This document shows positions 8,543 to 16,495 of a stretch of 64,000 nucleotides of DNA, piece after piece; positions within the stretch are counted from its first letter, which is position 1; every line of letters begins with the position of its first letter. Source of the DNA: Pontibacterium sinense (GTDB taxonomy: Bacteria; Pseudomonadota; Gammaproteobacteria; Pseudomonadales; Balneatricaceae). The DNA is taken from positions 124,001-188,000 of the forward strand of contig NZ_JADEYS010000006.1 of the NCBI RefSeq assembly GCF_015209595.1, in the 5' to 3' direction. The notes beneath the pieces were generated by a model that worked only from the letters and a program-made list of their open reading frames with translations, did not search any database and was not told the DNA's origin. A program made the position numbers and the translations under genes.

Positions 8543-10252
8543 TTACTGCGATTCATCGGTTGCGAGTTTTTCATGGTGTTTACGGCGGCAGCTGAGCATC
8601 ATTGCCCAGAATTCTGAGAAATCGTTCACCACAACATCGGGCTTGTGCGGGTAGCGTTCGTTGCCAGGAAAGATCTTATTCAGCCAGGGCTGATCCCAGA
8701 GTGCACCGTTAAAGAATACACTGGTGATCCCGGCGGACTTGGCAGCAATTACATCGGTTGTACTATCCCCTACGTACCAAACATCCGCGCCCAGCGGGAT
8801 ATCCAGATTGTCTGCCGCTTTGAACACCTGATCAGGGTGAGGTTTACGTTTCACTGTGTCATCGCCACAGATATCGGTATCGAACAGGTCTGCCCAACCG
8901 TCGCCATCGATGGTATTGAGTTCATGCACAAAGAACTCCCGGTCTCGGTTGGTAATGACGCCTACGGTTAACCCCAGACCGCGCAGACCTTCGAGTACCT
9001 GTTTTACTTTGGGCTCAAAGGGAAGCGCGGTGCCGTAATACTTGCGGTAGTGTTTGGTGAATCCTTGATGGGCCAATTGCTTGGCGGCCTGATTGTCGGC
9101 AAACAGAATCTCGAAAATGTCAGTGCGCGAGATCTTCCGGTCCAGCTTGATCTTAGGGTGCAGGCTCAGGTTGTCACGGACATATTCAACCAGTCGCATA
9201 TCATCGGGTGACTTGCAGTGATCCGGTTCAACCAGATGATCAAGCAGTCCCAGTTCGCGCAGCTCCTTCAACATATCGTCCACGGCGTGGTACATCGCGT
9301 CCAGTGTATCAACCAGCGTAGCGTGCCAGTCGAACAGTACCACTCTTGGATAGGTCAATTTTGCCAAGGCGGGATGCCAGTCGGGCTCTTCCCGTGGTGG
9401 TGGCGGCTGTAAAGGTGCTAGTCGGGCTGGGCGCTGGGCGGTGAGGGAGGAATCGATGGGGCCTTGCGCGGCTTCAACCTGATCGATCAGATCGTCAAAA
9501 CTGTGGACGATATGGTCCGGTCGGTGTTTATCATGGTCGACCACCGAGAAGGTGTATTCAAACCACTCAGCATCCCATAAGGCACCGTTGTAAAAAATTG
9601 ATGTGATGTCGGCCTTACTGGCCGTGATCATGTCCGTCAGACTGTCGCCGACATACCAAACTTCCTTGCCTACCGATTCATCCAGCGATTCAATGGCCTC
9701 AATAAGTGGGTCAGGTGCGGGTTTATAACGGCGTGCTTCATTGCCACACAAGCTGGTATCGAACAGGTTTTTCCAGCGTCCATTGTCGATATGAGCCAGT
9801 TCGTGGTCGAGAAACTCACGACTGCGGTTGGTCACTACACCAATTTTGATACCCAGTTTTTTAAGATAGCAGAGGTAGTCGTACACGCCATCCTGAAACG
9901 GATACACCTTGCCGTAGTGGTTGCGATAACACTCGTTATAAGCGTGATGGGCAATAGCATTGGCTTCTTCGTTTTCGCCAAACAGGGCATCAAATATGTC
10001 GGTACGGGAGATACGCTGTTCGGCCAGTACGCGCGGATGCAGGTGGCGGAAGATGCGAATATAACGCAGCAGTTTCTCGTCTTCCTTGGTTTTTGCTTCA
10101 GCTTCAGGACGCAGATGCCGAACCAGATCCAATTCGTCTACCTGAGACAGCATCTCTTCAATGGCTTGGTACATGGCCTCGTGGGTGTTTACGAGGGTGC
10201 CATGCCAGTCAAACAGCATGACTTTTGGGAAGGGGAGGTCTGGTCTTTCCAT
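8543..10252 (-). CDS. tandem-duplicated HAD-superfamily protein with DxH motif I
   Basis: A 569-residue protein made of two full HAD hydrolase-like domains (about 1-255 and 300-560) joined by a proline-rich linker (280-290). Both halves align along their length, so it arose by internal duplication. Motif I is FDWHGTLVNT (Asp15, His17) and FDWHATLVDT (Asp308, His310): the nucleophile Asp is kept, but the second Asp that acts as acid/base in HAD phosphatases is His in both copies. Motif II is TNR (141-143; 435-437), the motif III lysines are about 177 and 470, and motif IV is GDSLTD (202-207) and GDSTTD (495-500). The PhnX phosphonatase family also changes this position (DWAGT), so the reaction may not be simple phosphate-ester hydrolysis. 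The substrate is unknown; neighbours give no strong hint. Confidence 0.85.
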   Translation of the reverse strand: MERPDLPFPKVMLFDWHGTLVNTHEAMYQAIEEMLSQVDELDLVRHLRPEAEAKTKEDEKLLRYIRIFRHLHPRVLAEQRISRTDIFDALFGENEEANAIAHHAYNECYRNHYGKVYPFQDGVYDYLCYLKKLGIKIGVVTNRSREFLDHELAHIDNGRWKNLFDTSLCGNEARRYKPAPDPLIEAIESLDESVGKEVWYVGDSLTDMITASKADITSIFYNGALWDAEWFEYTFSVVDHDKHRPDHIVHSFDDLIDQVEAAQGPIDSSLTAQRPARLAPLQPPPPREEPDWHPALAKLTYPRVVLFDWHATLVDTLDAMYHAVDDMLKELRELGLLDHLVEPDHCKSPDDMRLVEYVRDNLSLHPKIKLDRKISRTDIFEILFADNQAAKQLAHQGFTKHYRKYYGTALPFEPKVKQVLEGLRGLGLTVGVITNRDREFFVHELNTIDGDGWADLFDTDICGDDTVKRKPHPDQVFKAADNLDIPLGADVWYVGDSTTDVIAAKSAGITSVFFNGALWDQPWLNKIFPGNERYPHKPDVVVNDFSEFWAMMLSCRRKHHEKLATDESQ

Positions 10253-10583
10253 AATGAGATTCCTTTCTTGGAGTCAATGGAATGCAAAGCCGATTGGATT
10301 AAGTATATGCGACGATTTAGGCGAGTCACGAAAGAGGACGTAGAAATCTATTCGAGATTGTTTTTGCACGAGTATGAAAGGGTAAGCGCCATCAGTCAGT
10401 AGGGCCTGAAAGGAGTCGCGATATTTTAGAAGGCGGGCTTTGATGAGGTGAGGGTCTGTCCGAATAAGTTAACTAAATGACTGTTTTTGATATTGTGCAC
10501 TGCGGAATAGCGTTGCAGACTGGTTGTTTATTCTGGTTGTTGTAAAGAGACCGATCTGTTTCCTATCTGTGAATGAGGTTGCT
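10253..10583. other. intergenic region, 331 nt, with one possible small gene
   Basis: Lies between the (-) HAD gene and the (+) MBL gene. It contains the candidate 41-codon ORF described separately (10277-10402). The rest shows no recognisable RNA or repeat. Promoters for both flanking genes should be here, but I could not assign clear boxes. Confidence 0.25.
10277..10402 (+). CDS. possible small basic protein, 41 aa
   Basis: ATG at 10277 is preceded by TTGGAG with a three-base spacer, and the frame stays open for 41 codons to TAG. The product is rich in Arg, Lys and Glu, has WIKYMRRFRRVTKED near the N-terminus, and has no membrane segment. It is divergent from the HAD gene, 24 nt from its start codon. 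I recognise no family. The spacer is short and an ORF this size can occur by chance, so this is a candidate only. Confidence 0.25.
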   Translation: MECKADWIKYMRRFRRVTKEDVEIYSRLFLHEYERVSAISQ

Positions 10584-11615
10584 ATGAACGCAGTCGTCGC
10601 CGCTGACTTTGATACGCCCGCTAAAGGGGCTGTGGTTGAGATTGCCCCCGGTATTCTCTGGTTACGTATGCCGCTGCCATTTGAGTTAGACCATATCAAC
10701 CTCTACCTGTTGGCAGATGGCGATGGATGGGTGGCGATCGATTGTGGTATCGCCGGGCCTCAAACTGAGCAGGTATGGGAATCGGTATTTGATGAACACC
10801 TGCAAGGCAAGCCGGTTACACGGGTTATCGCCACCCATTCCCATGTTGATCACCTGGGAGCGGCGGGATGGTTGTGTCGTTACTGGGATGCTCCTCTGCT
10901 GATCACGCGCCCTGAATATGATTTTGCCACCCACTTTCTGGCAGAGGCTCACGCCCCTGAACCGGAAGAGCAGGTTGATCGGGTTCAGTTCTTTCATCAT
11001 ATGGGGATGGATGCGAAGAAGGCGACCACGTTACTGGATATCAGCGGGTCGATCGCTGGTCTCTTTGATGTGCTGCCTCAAGATCCGCAGTGGTTATCTC
11101 ACGGGATGTCGCTTTCAATCGCAGGTGAGCGCTGGCAGGTGATTGTCTCTGAAGGCCATACCATAGCGCACGCATCGCTATACTGCGCTGATAAGGGCGT
11201 GCTGATTTCCGGCGATCAGGTGCTGCCGCGGATTAGCTCGAATGTGAGTACCCGGGCGCAGGATCCTGATGGTAATCCACTGAATCACTGGCTCGGCTCG
11301 CTCGATGCATTAAAGATACTGCCGAATGATACGCTGGTATTGCCCTCTCACGAATACCCGTTTTTTGGTCTGCATCGTCGTTTGGATCAGCTCACTGAGG
11401 GGCATATTGAAACGTTGGACCTGTTGCTGCAGTCCTGTGCAGATGCGCGAAACGTGATGCAGCTGGTGGAGATCCTTTACCCGCGTAAGCTCTCGATCTT
11501 CGATCTGTTCTTAGGGGGTGGTGAATGTCTGGCCCATCTGAATTATCTGTTGGCAGAACAAAAGATTGAACGCTGGTTGGATGAGAACGATGTTCACCAG
11601 TATCGGTGTATCTGA
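10584..11615 (+). CDS. metallo-beta-lactamase-fold hydrolase
   Basis: A 343-residue MBL-fold protein. The zinc motif is THSHVDH (His85, His87, Asp89, His90), with further ligands likely in SEGHTIAH, GDQVLP and PSHEYP. The C-terminal part (about 260-343) looks like the winged-helix extension found in the glyoxalase-II-like/LACTB2-type subfamily. I chose ATG 10584 because GAGG lies five bases upstream and MBL homology starts soon after; an upstream ATG at 10524 in the same frame has no such signal. Its position beside acyl-CoA genes makes a thioesterase-like or acyl-CoA-linked hydrolase plausible, but this is inference. The AraC gene that follows is convergent. Confidence 0.85.
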   Translation: MNAVVAADFDTPAKGAVVEIAPGILWLRMPLPFELDHINLYLLADGDGWVAIDCGIAGPQTEQVWESVFDEHLQGKPVTRVIATHSHVDHLGAAGWLCRYWDAPLLITRPEYDFATHFLAEAHAPEPEEQVDRVQFFHHMGMDAKKATTLLDISGSIAGLFDVLPQDPQWLSHGMSLSIAGERWQVIVSEGHTIAHASLYCADKGVLISGDQVLPRISSNVSTRAQDPDGNPLNHWLGSLDALKILPNDTLVLPSHEYPFFGLHRRLDQLTEGHIETLDLLLQSCADARNVMQLVEILYPRKLSIFDLFLGGGECLAHLNYLLAEQKIERWLDENDVHQYRCI

Positions 11616-11646
11616 AGAATAACGACCGTCGTCAGTGTGATGGCGG

Positions 11647-12651
11647 TTAGCTCCGGCGGTAGACGCTGGGCGGCACTCCGGTCCATTGTTTAAACGCACG
11701 GGTAAACGCTGCCGGTTCGGAAAAACCCAGCTGGCGCGAGATCTGAGAGATCGGAATCGACGGTTGGCTCAGATAATGAATGGCGGCATCACGCCGGACA
11801 TCATCCTTTAGCTCCTGAAAACTGGTGCCTTCATCGGCCAGTTTTCGGCGTAGCGTCCTCGAAGTCACATGCAACTCCGCTGCAATATCATCCATATTGG
11901 TTGCCGCCAGTTCTGGTGCTTGTTCAAGGTAATCCATAACGCGACGGGTAAATACGGGGTAGTAAGCCTGTCGTTTAAACCAGTCGAGTGGCGCGCGGCG
12001 CAGATAAGCACTTAAGGTGCGTGGGGTCTGTACTACCGGTTCATCCAGCATATCGGTGCTGAACACCAGACAGTTGGCCGATTGGTTGTACTTAGCCGTG
12101 CAGGGATACATCAGGCGGTGTTCTGCGCTGTGTGCAGGTTCGGGAAAATCCAGCGTGACATATTTTAAGGGGATGCGCTGTCCAATCAGCCAGCTGGGGA
12201 AACGGTGCCAGAGCAGTAGCAAAAACTCGCGCAGCGTATTGTCCGGATCCCTGTCCGGATCAGTCAGGCGCAGGGAAAAGCGGGCTTCGTTGTCGGTGAT
12301 CGTAAAGTCCAGAATTAATGCATCTGCCACCAGGTTATAAAAATGCCCCAAATGGTGGTAGACGGCTCTTAGGTTGCGGCAACGCACTGCTTGTTTCGAC
12401 ATGAGAGTGAATACGCCGTGCCGTGAAGGCTGACTCCCCATGCACATAAATTCATCATCGGCGACCCGCCACATCTCTTGCATCATCCGGCTGAGCTGGT
12501 CCGGTGTAATCCGTAACCCCGGGTTTTCCAGCAGCTGTTCGTTTAAACCGGCAAACCGTAATAGCTGCTGATGATCAACACCATGACGTTTGGCTGAAGC
12601 GACCAGCGTGCGTGCAAAATGAATTGAAATAGAGTGGCGTTCTGTACTCAT
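11647..12651 (-). CDS. AraC-family transcriptional regulator
   Basis: A 334-residue regulator. The N-terminal ~200 residues match the arabinose-binding-like domain of the OruR/GbdR-like AraC group. The C-terminal ~100 residues are two helix-turn-helix units, the first MDDIAAELHVTSRTLRRKL and the second ISQISRQLGFSEPAAFTRAF, ending in TGVPPSVYRRS. It is divergent from the thiolase gene across 236 nt, so control of the bktB/fadB genes is a reasonable guess. A TATAAT element is visible in that gap at 12698-12703. The inducer is unknown. Confidence 0.9.
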   Translation of the reverse strand: MSTERHSISIHFARTLVASAKRHGVDHQQLLRFAGLNEQLLENPGLRITPDQLSRMMQEMWRVADDEFMCMGSQPSRHGVFTLMSKQAVRCRNLRAVYHHLGHFYNLVADALILDFTITDNEARFSLRLTDPDRDPDNTLREFLLLLWHRFPSWLIGQRIPLKYVTLDFPEPAHSAEHRLMYPCTAKYNQSANCLVFSTDMLDEPVVQTPRTLSAYLRRAPLDWFKRQAYYPVFTRRVMDYLEQAPELAATNMDDIAAELHVTSRTLRRKLADEGTSFQELKDDVRRDAAIHYLSQPSIPISQISRQLGFSEPAAFTRAFKQWTGVPPSVYRRS

Positions 12652-12697
12652 GTCTGTGTCCGTATATGACAGGTAACCTAAAGAACTAAGCTGTATA

Positions 12698-12703
12698 TAT
12701 AAT
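12698..12703 (+). promoter_or_regulatory. possible -10 element upstream of thiolase gene
   Basis: A perfect TATAAT lies in the AraC/thiolase gap, embedded in the AT-rich TGTATATATAATGCTAGTG. No good -35 is found at 16-18 bp, which would fit an activator-dependent promoter. It is about 185 nt from the thiolase start. Confidence 0.3.
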
Positions 12704-12887
12704 GCTAGTGTAGCCTGAATGTCCGAAAATGTTAACTATAAGGCTGCTTTCGTTATTGTTGATCGTGCGTCTGCAGATGAAACTAGGAGGCATTCTGGTA
12801 CGGGTGGTTTACGGCATCATCCGGCTAACTCAAAAACAACACGCGAACGCAGCTTTAGATAGCCGCGGCGCAGATTAGAGAGGTCAC

Positions 12888-14072
12888 ATGCAGAAACGTG
12901 AAGTGGTTGTGGTAAGCGGTGTACGTACAGCGATTGGTAGCTACGGCGGCAGCCTGAAAGCTCAAAAGCCGGGTGCTATGGCGGGTATGTTGGTGGCCGA
13001 AGCCGTGAAGCGTGCAGGCATTGCTGCAGAGTCTGTCGGGCAAACGGTCTTCGGTAACGTCATCCACTCCGAACCTGCGGATATGTATCTGGGGCGTGTT
13101 GCTGCGCTGAACGGTGGACTGTCTGAAACCGCGCCAGCACTGACTGTGAACCGTCTTTGTGGCAGTGGCCTGCAGGCGGTACTGACTGCTGCACAGCAGA
13201 TTGAGCTGGGTATCTGTGACACGGTGGTGGCCGGTGGTGCTGAATCCATGAGCCTTGCGCCATACCACATGCCAACCGCACGTTTCGGCCAGCGTATGGG
13301 GGACGGTGCGTTGATTGATCCAATGGTTGCGGCACTGCACTGTCCGTTCAATCACATCCACATGGGCGTAACGGCTGAAAACGTTGCTGAAAAATATGGC
13401 ATCACCCGCGAACAGCAGGATGAGCTGGCGGCGCAGAGCCACAACCGCGCGCAAAACGCGATTGAAAACGGTTACTTCAAAGAGCAGATCGTGCCGGTTG
13501 AGCTGAAAAGCCGCAAAGGTGTGACGTTGTTCGATACCGATGAGCATGTTCGTTACGACTGCACGCCGGCTGACATGGCGAAGCTTAAGCCGGTGTTTAA
13601 GAAAGACGGCACTGTGACTGCGGGCAACGCGTCTGGCTTGAATGATGCGGCGGCGGCGCTGGTGATGATGGATCGTGAAGAAGCTGAGGCTCAAGGTGTG
13701 CAAGCCATGGCCAGGCTGGTTGATTACTCCGTAGTGGGTGTTGATCCGAAGATCATGGGTATTGGCCCTGTACCCGCGATTCAGGAAATCCTGGAACGTA
13801 ATGAGCTCAGTGTGAATGACATCGATGTGTACGAAGTGAACGAAGCATTCGCTGCTCAGGCACTGGCCGTTGCACAGCAGCTGGATCTGCCACGTGATCG
13901 GGTGAATCCGAATGGTAGTGGTATCTCTCTGGGGCATCCAATTGGGGCAACCGGTGCGGTTGTGACGGTTAAAGCGTTGCACGAACTGAACCGAGTTAAT
14001 GGCCGTTATGCAATTGTGAGCCTATGTATTGGTGGCGGTCAGGGTATCGCTGCATTGTTTGAACGCGTTTAA
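12888..14072 (+). CDS. bktB: acetyl-CoA acetyltransferase / beta-ketothiolase, BktB-like
   Basis: A 394-residue thiolase with all catalytic residues: Cys91 in NRLCGSGLQA, His350 in GHPIGATG and Cys380 in CIGGGQG. The N-terminus (VVVVSGVRTAIG) and the internal sequence (YLGRVAALNGG, IHMGVTAENVAEKYGI) resemble Cupriavidus BktB much more than FadA. BktB cleaves 3-ketoacyl-CoA or condenses acetyl-CoA with short acyl-CoAs. Ribosome site GAGAGG precedes ATG 12888. The next gene is fadB, 190 nt downstream, so this thiolase probably supplies the last step of the cycle in place of fadA, which is absent here. An alternative is a biosynthetic acetoacetyl-CoA role. Confidence 0.88.
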   Translation: MQKREVVVVSGVRTAIGSYGGSLKAQKPGAMAGMLVAEAVKRAGIAAESVGQTVFGNVIHSEPADMYLGRVAALNGGLSETAPALTVNRLCGSGLQAVLTAAQQIELGICDTVVAGGAESMSLAPYHMPTARFGQRMGDGALIDPMVAALHCPFNHIHMGVTAENVAEKYGITREQQDELAAQSHNRAQNAIENGYFKEQIVPVELKSRKGVTLFDTDEHVRYDCTPADMAKLKPVFKKDGTVTAGNASGLNDAAAALVMMDREEAEAQGVQAMARLVDYSVVGVDPKIMGIGPVPAIQEILERNELSVNDIDVYEVNEAFAAQALAVAQQLDLPRDRVNPNGSGISLGHPIGATGAVVTVKALHELNRVNGRYAIVSLCIGGGQGIAALFERV

Positions 14073-14188
14073 CCCGATCCCCTTCTTTGTGGGTTAAACG
14101 TACTGGGCTGGAGTCAATTTCTTACTCCATTTGGCCATGGATGGCTGTTTTTAAGCCCAAAGCTGATTTTATTTGTTTGCACTCTGGT

Positions 14189-14204
14189 AGGACATGAATG
14201 TCCC
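14189..14204 (+). repeat. small inverted repeat upstream of fadB
   Basis: AGGACATGAATGTCCC has GGACAT and ATGTCC as arms around two bases. It lies about 60 nt before the fadB start and might be an operator. It is short and may be chance. Confidence 0.25.
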
Positions 14205-14262
14205 TTAGGGTCAGTGATGGCCCGTTCTTTTTGTGCAGGCAGCGGTGTTCGAGGAAATCTAA

Positions 14263-16401
14263 ATGTATAACGGTCAGGCGATCAGCCTTACATCCATCGA
14301 TAACGGTGTGGTTGAACTCAGGTTCGACCTTCAGGGCGAATCTGTTAACAAACTGAACAACCTAACCCTAAAGGAATTGGGTGAGGCGGTGTCTCTGTTA
14401 GAAGAAACCCCGGACGTTAAGGGGTTGTTGATCAGTAGTGCGAAACCGGCCTTTATAGTGGGCGCTGATATCACTGAGTTTCAGAACAATTTTTCTCTGA
14501 CTCCTGATGCGCTTAAGGCGTGGATCAATGAGACACACAAGACGTTCCGGGCGTTAGAAAACCTGCCTTTTCCCACGGTGGTCGCAATCAACGGTATGGC
14601 GTTGGGCGGTGGTTTTGAGCTCGCGCTGAGTGCTGATTTTCGTGTGCTGGCTGCGGATGCACGCGTGGGTCTGCCGGAAGTGAATTTGGGTATCTGTCCG
14701 GGTTGGGGTGGTACGGTTCGATTGAGTCGTTTGATCGGTACCGAAGCGGCCCTGCAGTGGACGTTGACCGGTAAACCTCAGAAGCCTCAGGTTGCGCTAG
14801 AGCAAGGTGCAGTTGATGCAGTGGCTGCGCCAGATGCGTTGTGTCAGGAAGCGTTGTCAGTGTTGCAGGCGGCGATCACTGGTGAAAAGAGTCACGCTCA
14901 GAACCGCGCACGTAAACAGCAGCCGTTGGTCGATTCCGCGGCCGTACGTACCGAACTTGCTGATCTGCAAGACCAGTATGGTAAGAAGCTGGATCCGAAC
15001 TATCCTGCGGCGGGGGTTATCCTGGCCACTGTCACGCAGCACAGTACGCTGGATTTTGCAGAAGCACTCAATACTGAGCTGGATAGTTTGGTTACGCTGG
15101 CGCATTCCGATTCGGCTAAAAGCCTGATTGGATTGTTTATGAACGATCAGCTTCTGAAGAAGCAATCGAAGCGCTGGTGTAAGCAGGCTGCACCTGTGAA
15201 GCAGAGTGCGGTATTAGGTGCAGGCATTATGGGTGGGGGTGTTGCTTATCAATCTGCGTCTACTGGCACGCCGATCCTGATGAAAGATATTCGGGAAGAA
15301 GCACTGGATCTGGGTGTGAAAACAGCGTCTAAGCTGCTCGACCGAAAAATCGCCAAGGGCCGTTTGGACGATGCAGGTAAAACGGCTGTAATGGATGCCA
15401 TCACGCCCACTTTGGATTACAAGGATTTTTGGGCGGTTGATCTGGTGGTTGAAGCAGTGGTTGAAAACCCAGTGGTGAAGGCCGCAGTGCTGGCTGATGT
15501 AGAGCGAGCGGTCCCTGATGATGCTGTACTGGCTTCCAACACATCAACGATCTCCATCGATTCACTGGCGGAAAGTGTGGCCCGCCCAGAGCAGTTCTGC
15601 GGCATGCACTTCTTTAACCCGGTGCATCTGATGCCATTGGTGGAAGTGATTCGCGGTAGCAAAACCAGTAATCAAACCATCGCCCGCACAGTGGCCTATG
15701 CAACGGCAATGGGCAAGACACCGATTGTGGTGAATGACTGTCCGGGATTTCTGGTTAATCGAATTCTGTTTCCTTACTTCAACGCCTTTAACCGTTTGCT
15801 GATTGATGGTGTCGATTTTCAACGTATCGACCGTGTGATGGAGCAGTTTGGCTGGCCGATGGGGCCCGCTTATCTGGCTGATGTTGTCGGCATTGATACG
15901 CTGGTTCACGCCGATCATGTCATGCAGGCAGGGTTCCCGGAGCGTATGGGACATGATGCAGATGTGATTGCCGAAGCGTTGCTGGCGGCTGATTGTTTGG
16001 GCCAGAAAAACGGTAAGGGCTTTTATGAGTATGGTGTTGATGACGATGGTCGCCGTTATAAAGAGCCGGCAGGTTTGGCCCGTCAACTGATTGCTGATCG
16101 GGTGACGCAATCCCTGGATATCAGTGATCAGGAGATCATTGATCGCATGATGATTCCAATGTGTCTGGAAGCGGTACGGTGTCTGGAAGACGGGATTGTT
16201 GAAACCGCGACTGAAGTTGATATGGGATTGATTTTAGGGCTGGGTTTCCCGCGTTTCCACGGTGGCGCGTTGCGTTACATCGATACGTTGGGGTTGGATG
16301 TTTTTGCTGTAAAAGCTGAGGCTAATCAGCAGCACGGTGCGTTGTATCAGCTGACTGACGGCTTTAAAGCGATGTTAGCGGAAAAGCGCACGTTCTATTG
16401 A
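14263..16401 (+). CDS. fadB: fatty acid oxidation complex subunit alpha FadB
   Basis: A 712-residue multifunctional protein. An N-terminal enoyl-CoA hydratase/isomerase domain carries Glu119 (GGGFELALSADF) and Glu139 (GLPEVNLGI), at the same numbers as E. coli FadB. It is followed by 3-hydroxyacyl-CoA dehydrogenase with the NAD motif GAGIMGG (319-325), a catalytic His near 449 in GMHFFNPVHLMP, and the C-terminal helical domain. It hydrates trans-2-enoyl-CoA and oxidises L-3-hydroxyacyl-CoA. Length and N-terminus (GVVELRFDLQGESVNK) fit the FadB class rather than FadJ. In most gammaproteobacteria fadA follows fadB; here a BktB-like thiolase precedes it and an acyl-CoA dehydrogenase follows. A hairpin lies just after the stop codon. 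Confidence 0.94.
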   Translation: MYNGQAISLTSIDNGVVELRFDLQGESVNKLNNLTLKELGEAVSLLEETPDVKGLLISSAKPAFIVGADITEFQNNFSLTPDALKAWINETHKTFRALENLPFPTVVAINGMALGGGFELALSADFRVLAADARVGLPEVNLGICPGWGGTVRLSRLIGTEAALQWTLTGKPQKPQVALEQGAVDAVAAPDALCQEALSVLQAAITGEKSHAQNRARKQQPLVDSAAVRTELADLQDQYGKKLDPNYPAAGVILATVTQHSTLDFAEALNTELDSLVTLAHSDSAKSLIGLFMNDQLLKKQSKRWCKQAAPVKQSAVLGAGIMGGGVAYQSASTGTPILMKDIREEALDLGVKTASKLLDRKIAKGRLDDAGKTAVMDAITPTLDYKDFWAVDLVVEAVVENPVVKAAVLADVERAVPDDAVLASNTSTISIDSLAESVARPEQFCGMHFFNPVHLMPLVEVIRGSKTSNQTIARTVAYATAMGKTPIVVNDCPGFLVNRILFPYFNAFNRLLIDGVDFQRIDRVMEQFGWPMGPAYLADVVGIDTLVHADHVMQAGFPERMGHDADVIAEALLAADCLGQKNGKGFYEYGVDDDGRRYKEPAGLARQLIADRVTQSLDISDQEIIDRMMIPMCLEAVRCLEDGIVETATEVDMGLILGLGFPRFHGGALRYIDTLGLDVFAVKAEANQQHGALYQLTDGFKAMLAEKRTFY

Positions 16402-16411
16402 TTCAGCAATC

Positions 16412-16434
16412 GTCCTCCGTATGAAGAGGAGGAC
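16412..16434 (+). terminator. hairpin after fadB
   Basis: GTCCTCC (16412-16418) pairs with GGAGGAC (16428-16434). Only a weak run (AGTTTAAG) follows, so it may attenuate rather than stop transcription into the acyl-CoA dehydrogenase gene. Confidence 0.4.
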
Positions 16435-16495
16435 AGTTTAAGTACAAAATAAAGAGAGGCCGGTCCTGATACTGGCCCGCAACGAGTGGAAGATT

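Noticed and set aside
12855-13982. 375-codon open frame antisense to the thiolase gene
   Set aside because: It lies wholly within a well-supported thiolase gene with intact catalytic motifs. The antisense product is rich in His and Arg and matches nothing; it is a by-product of codon use.
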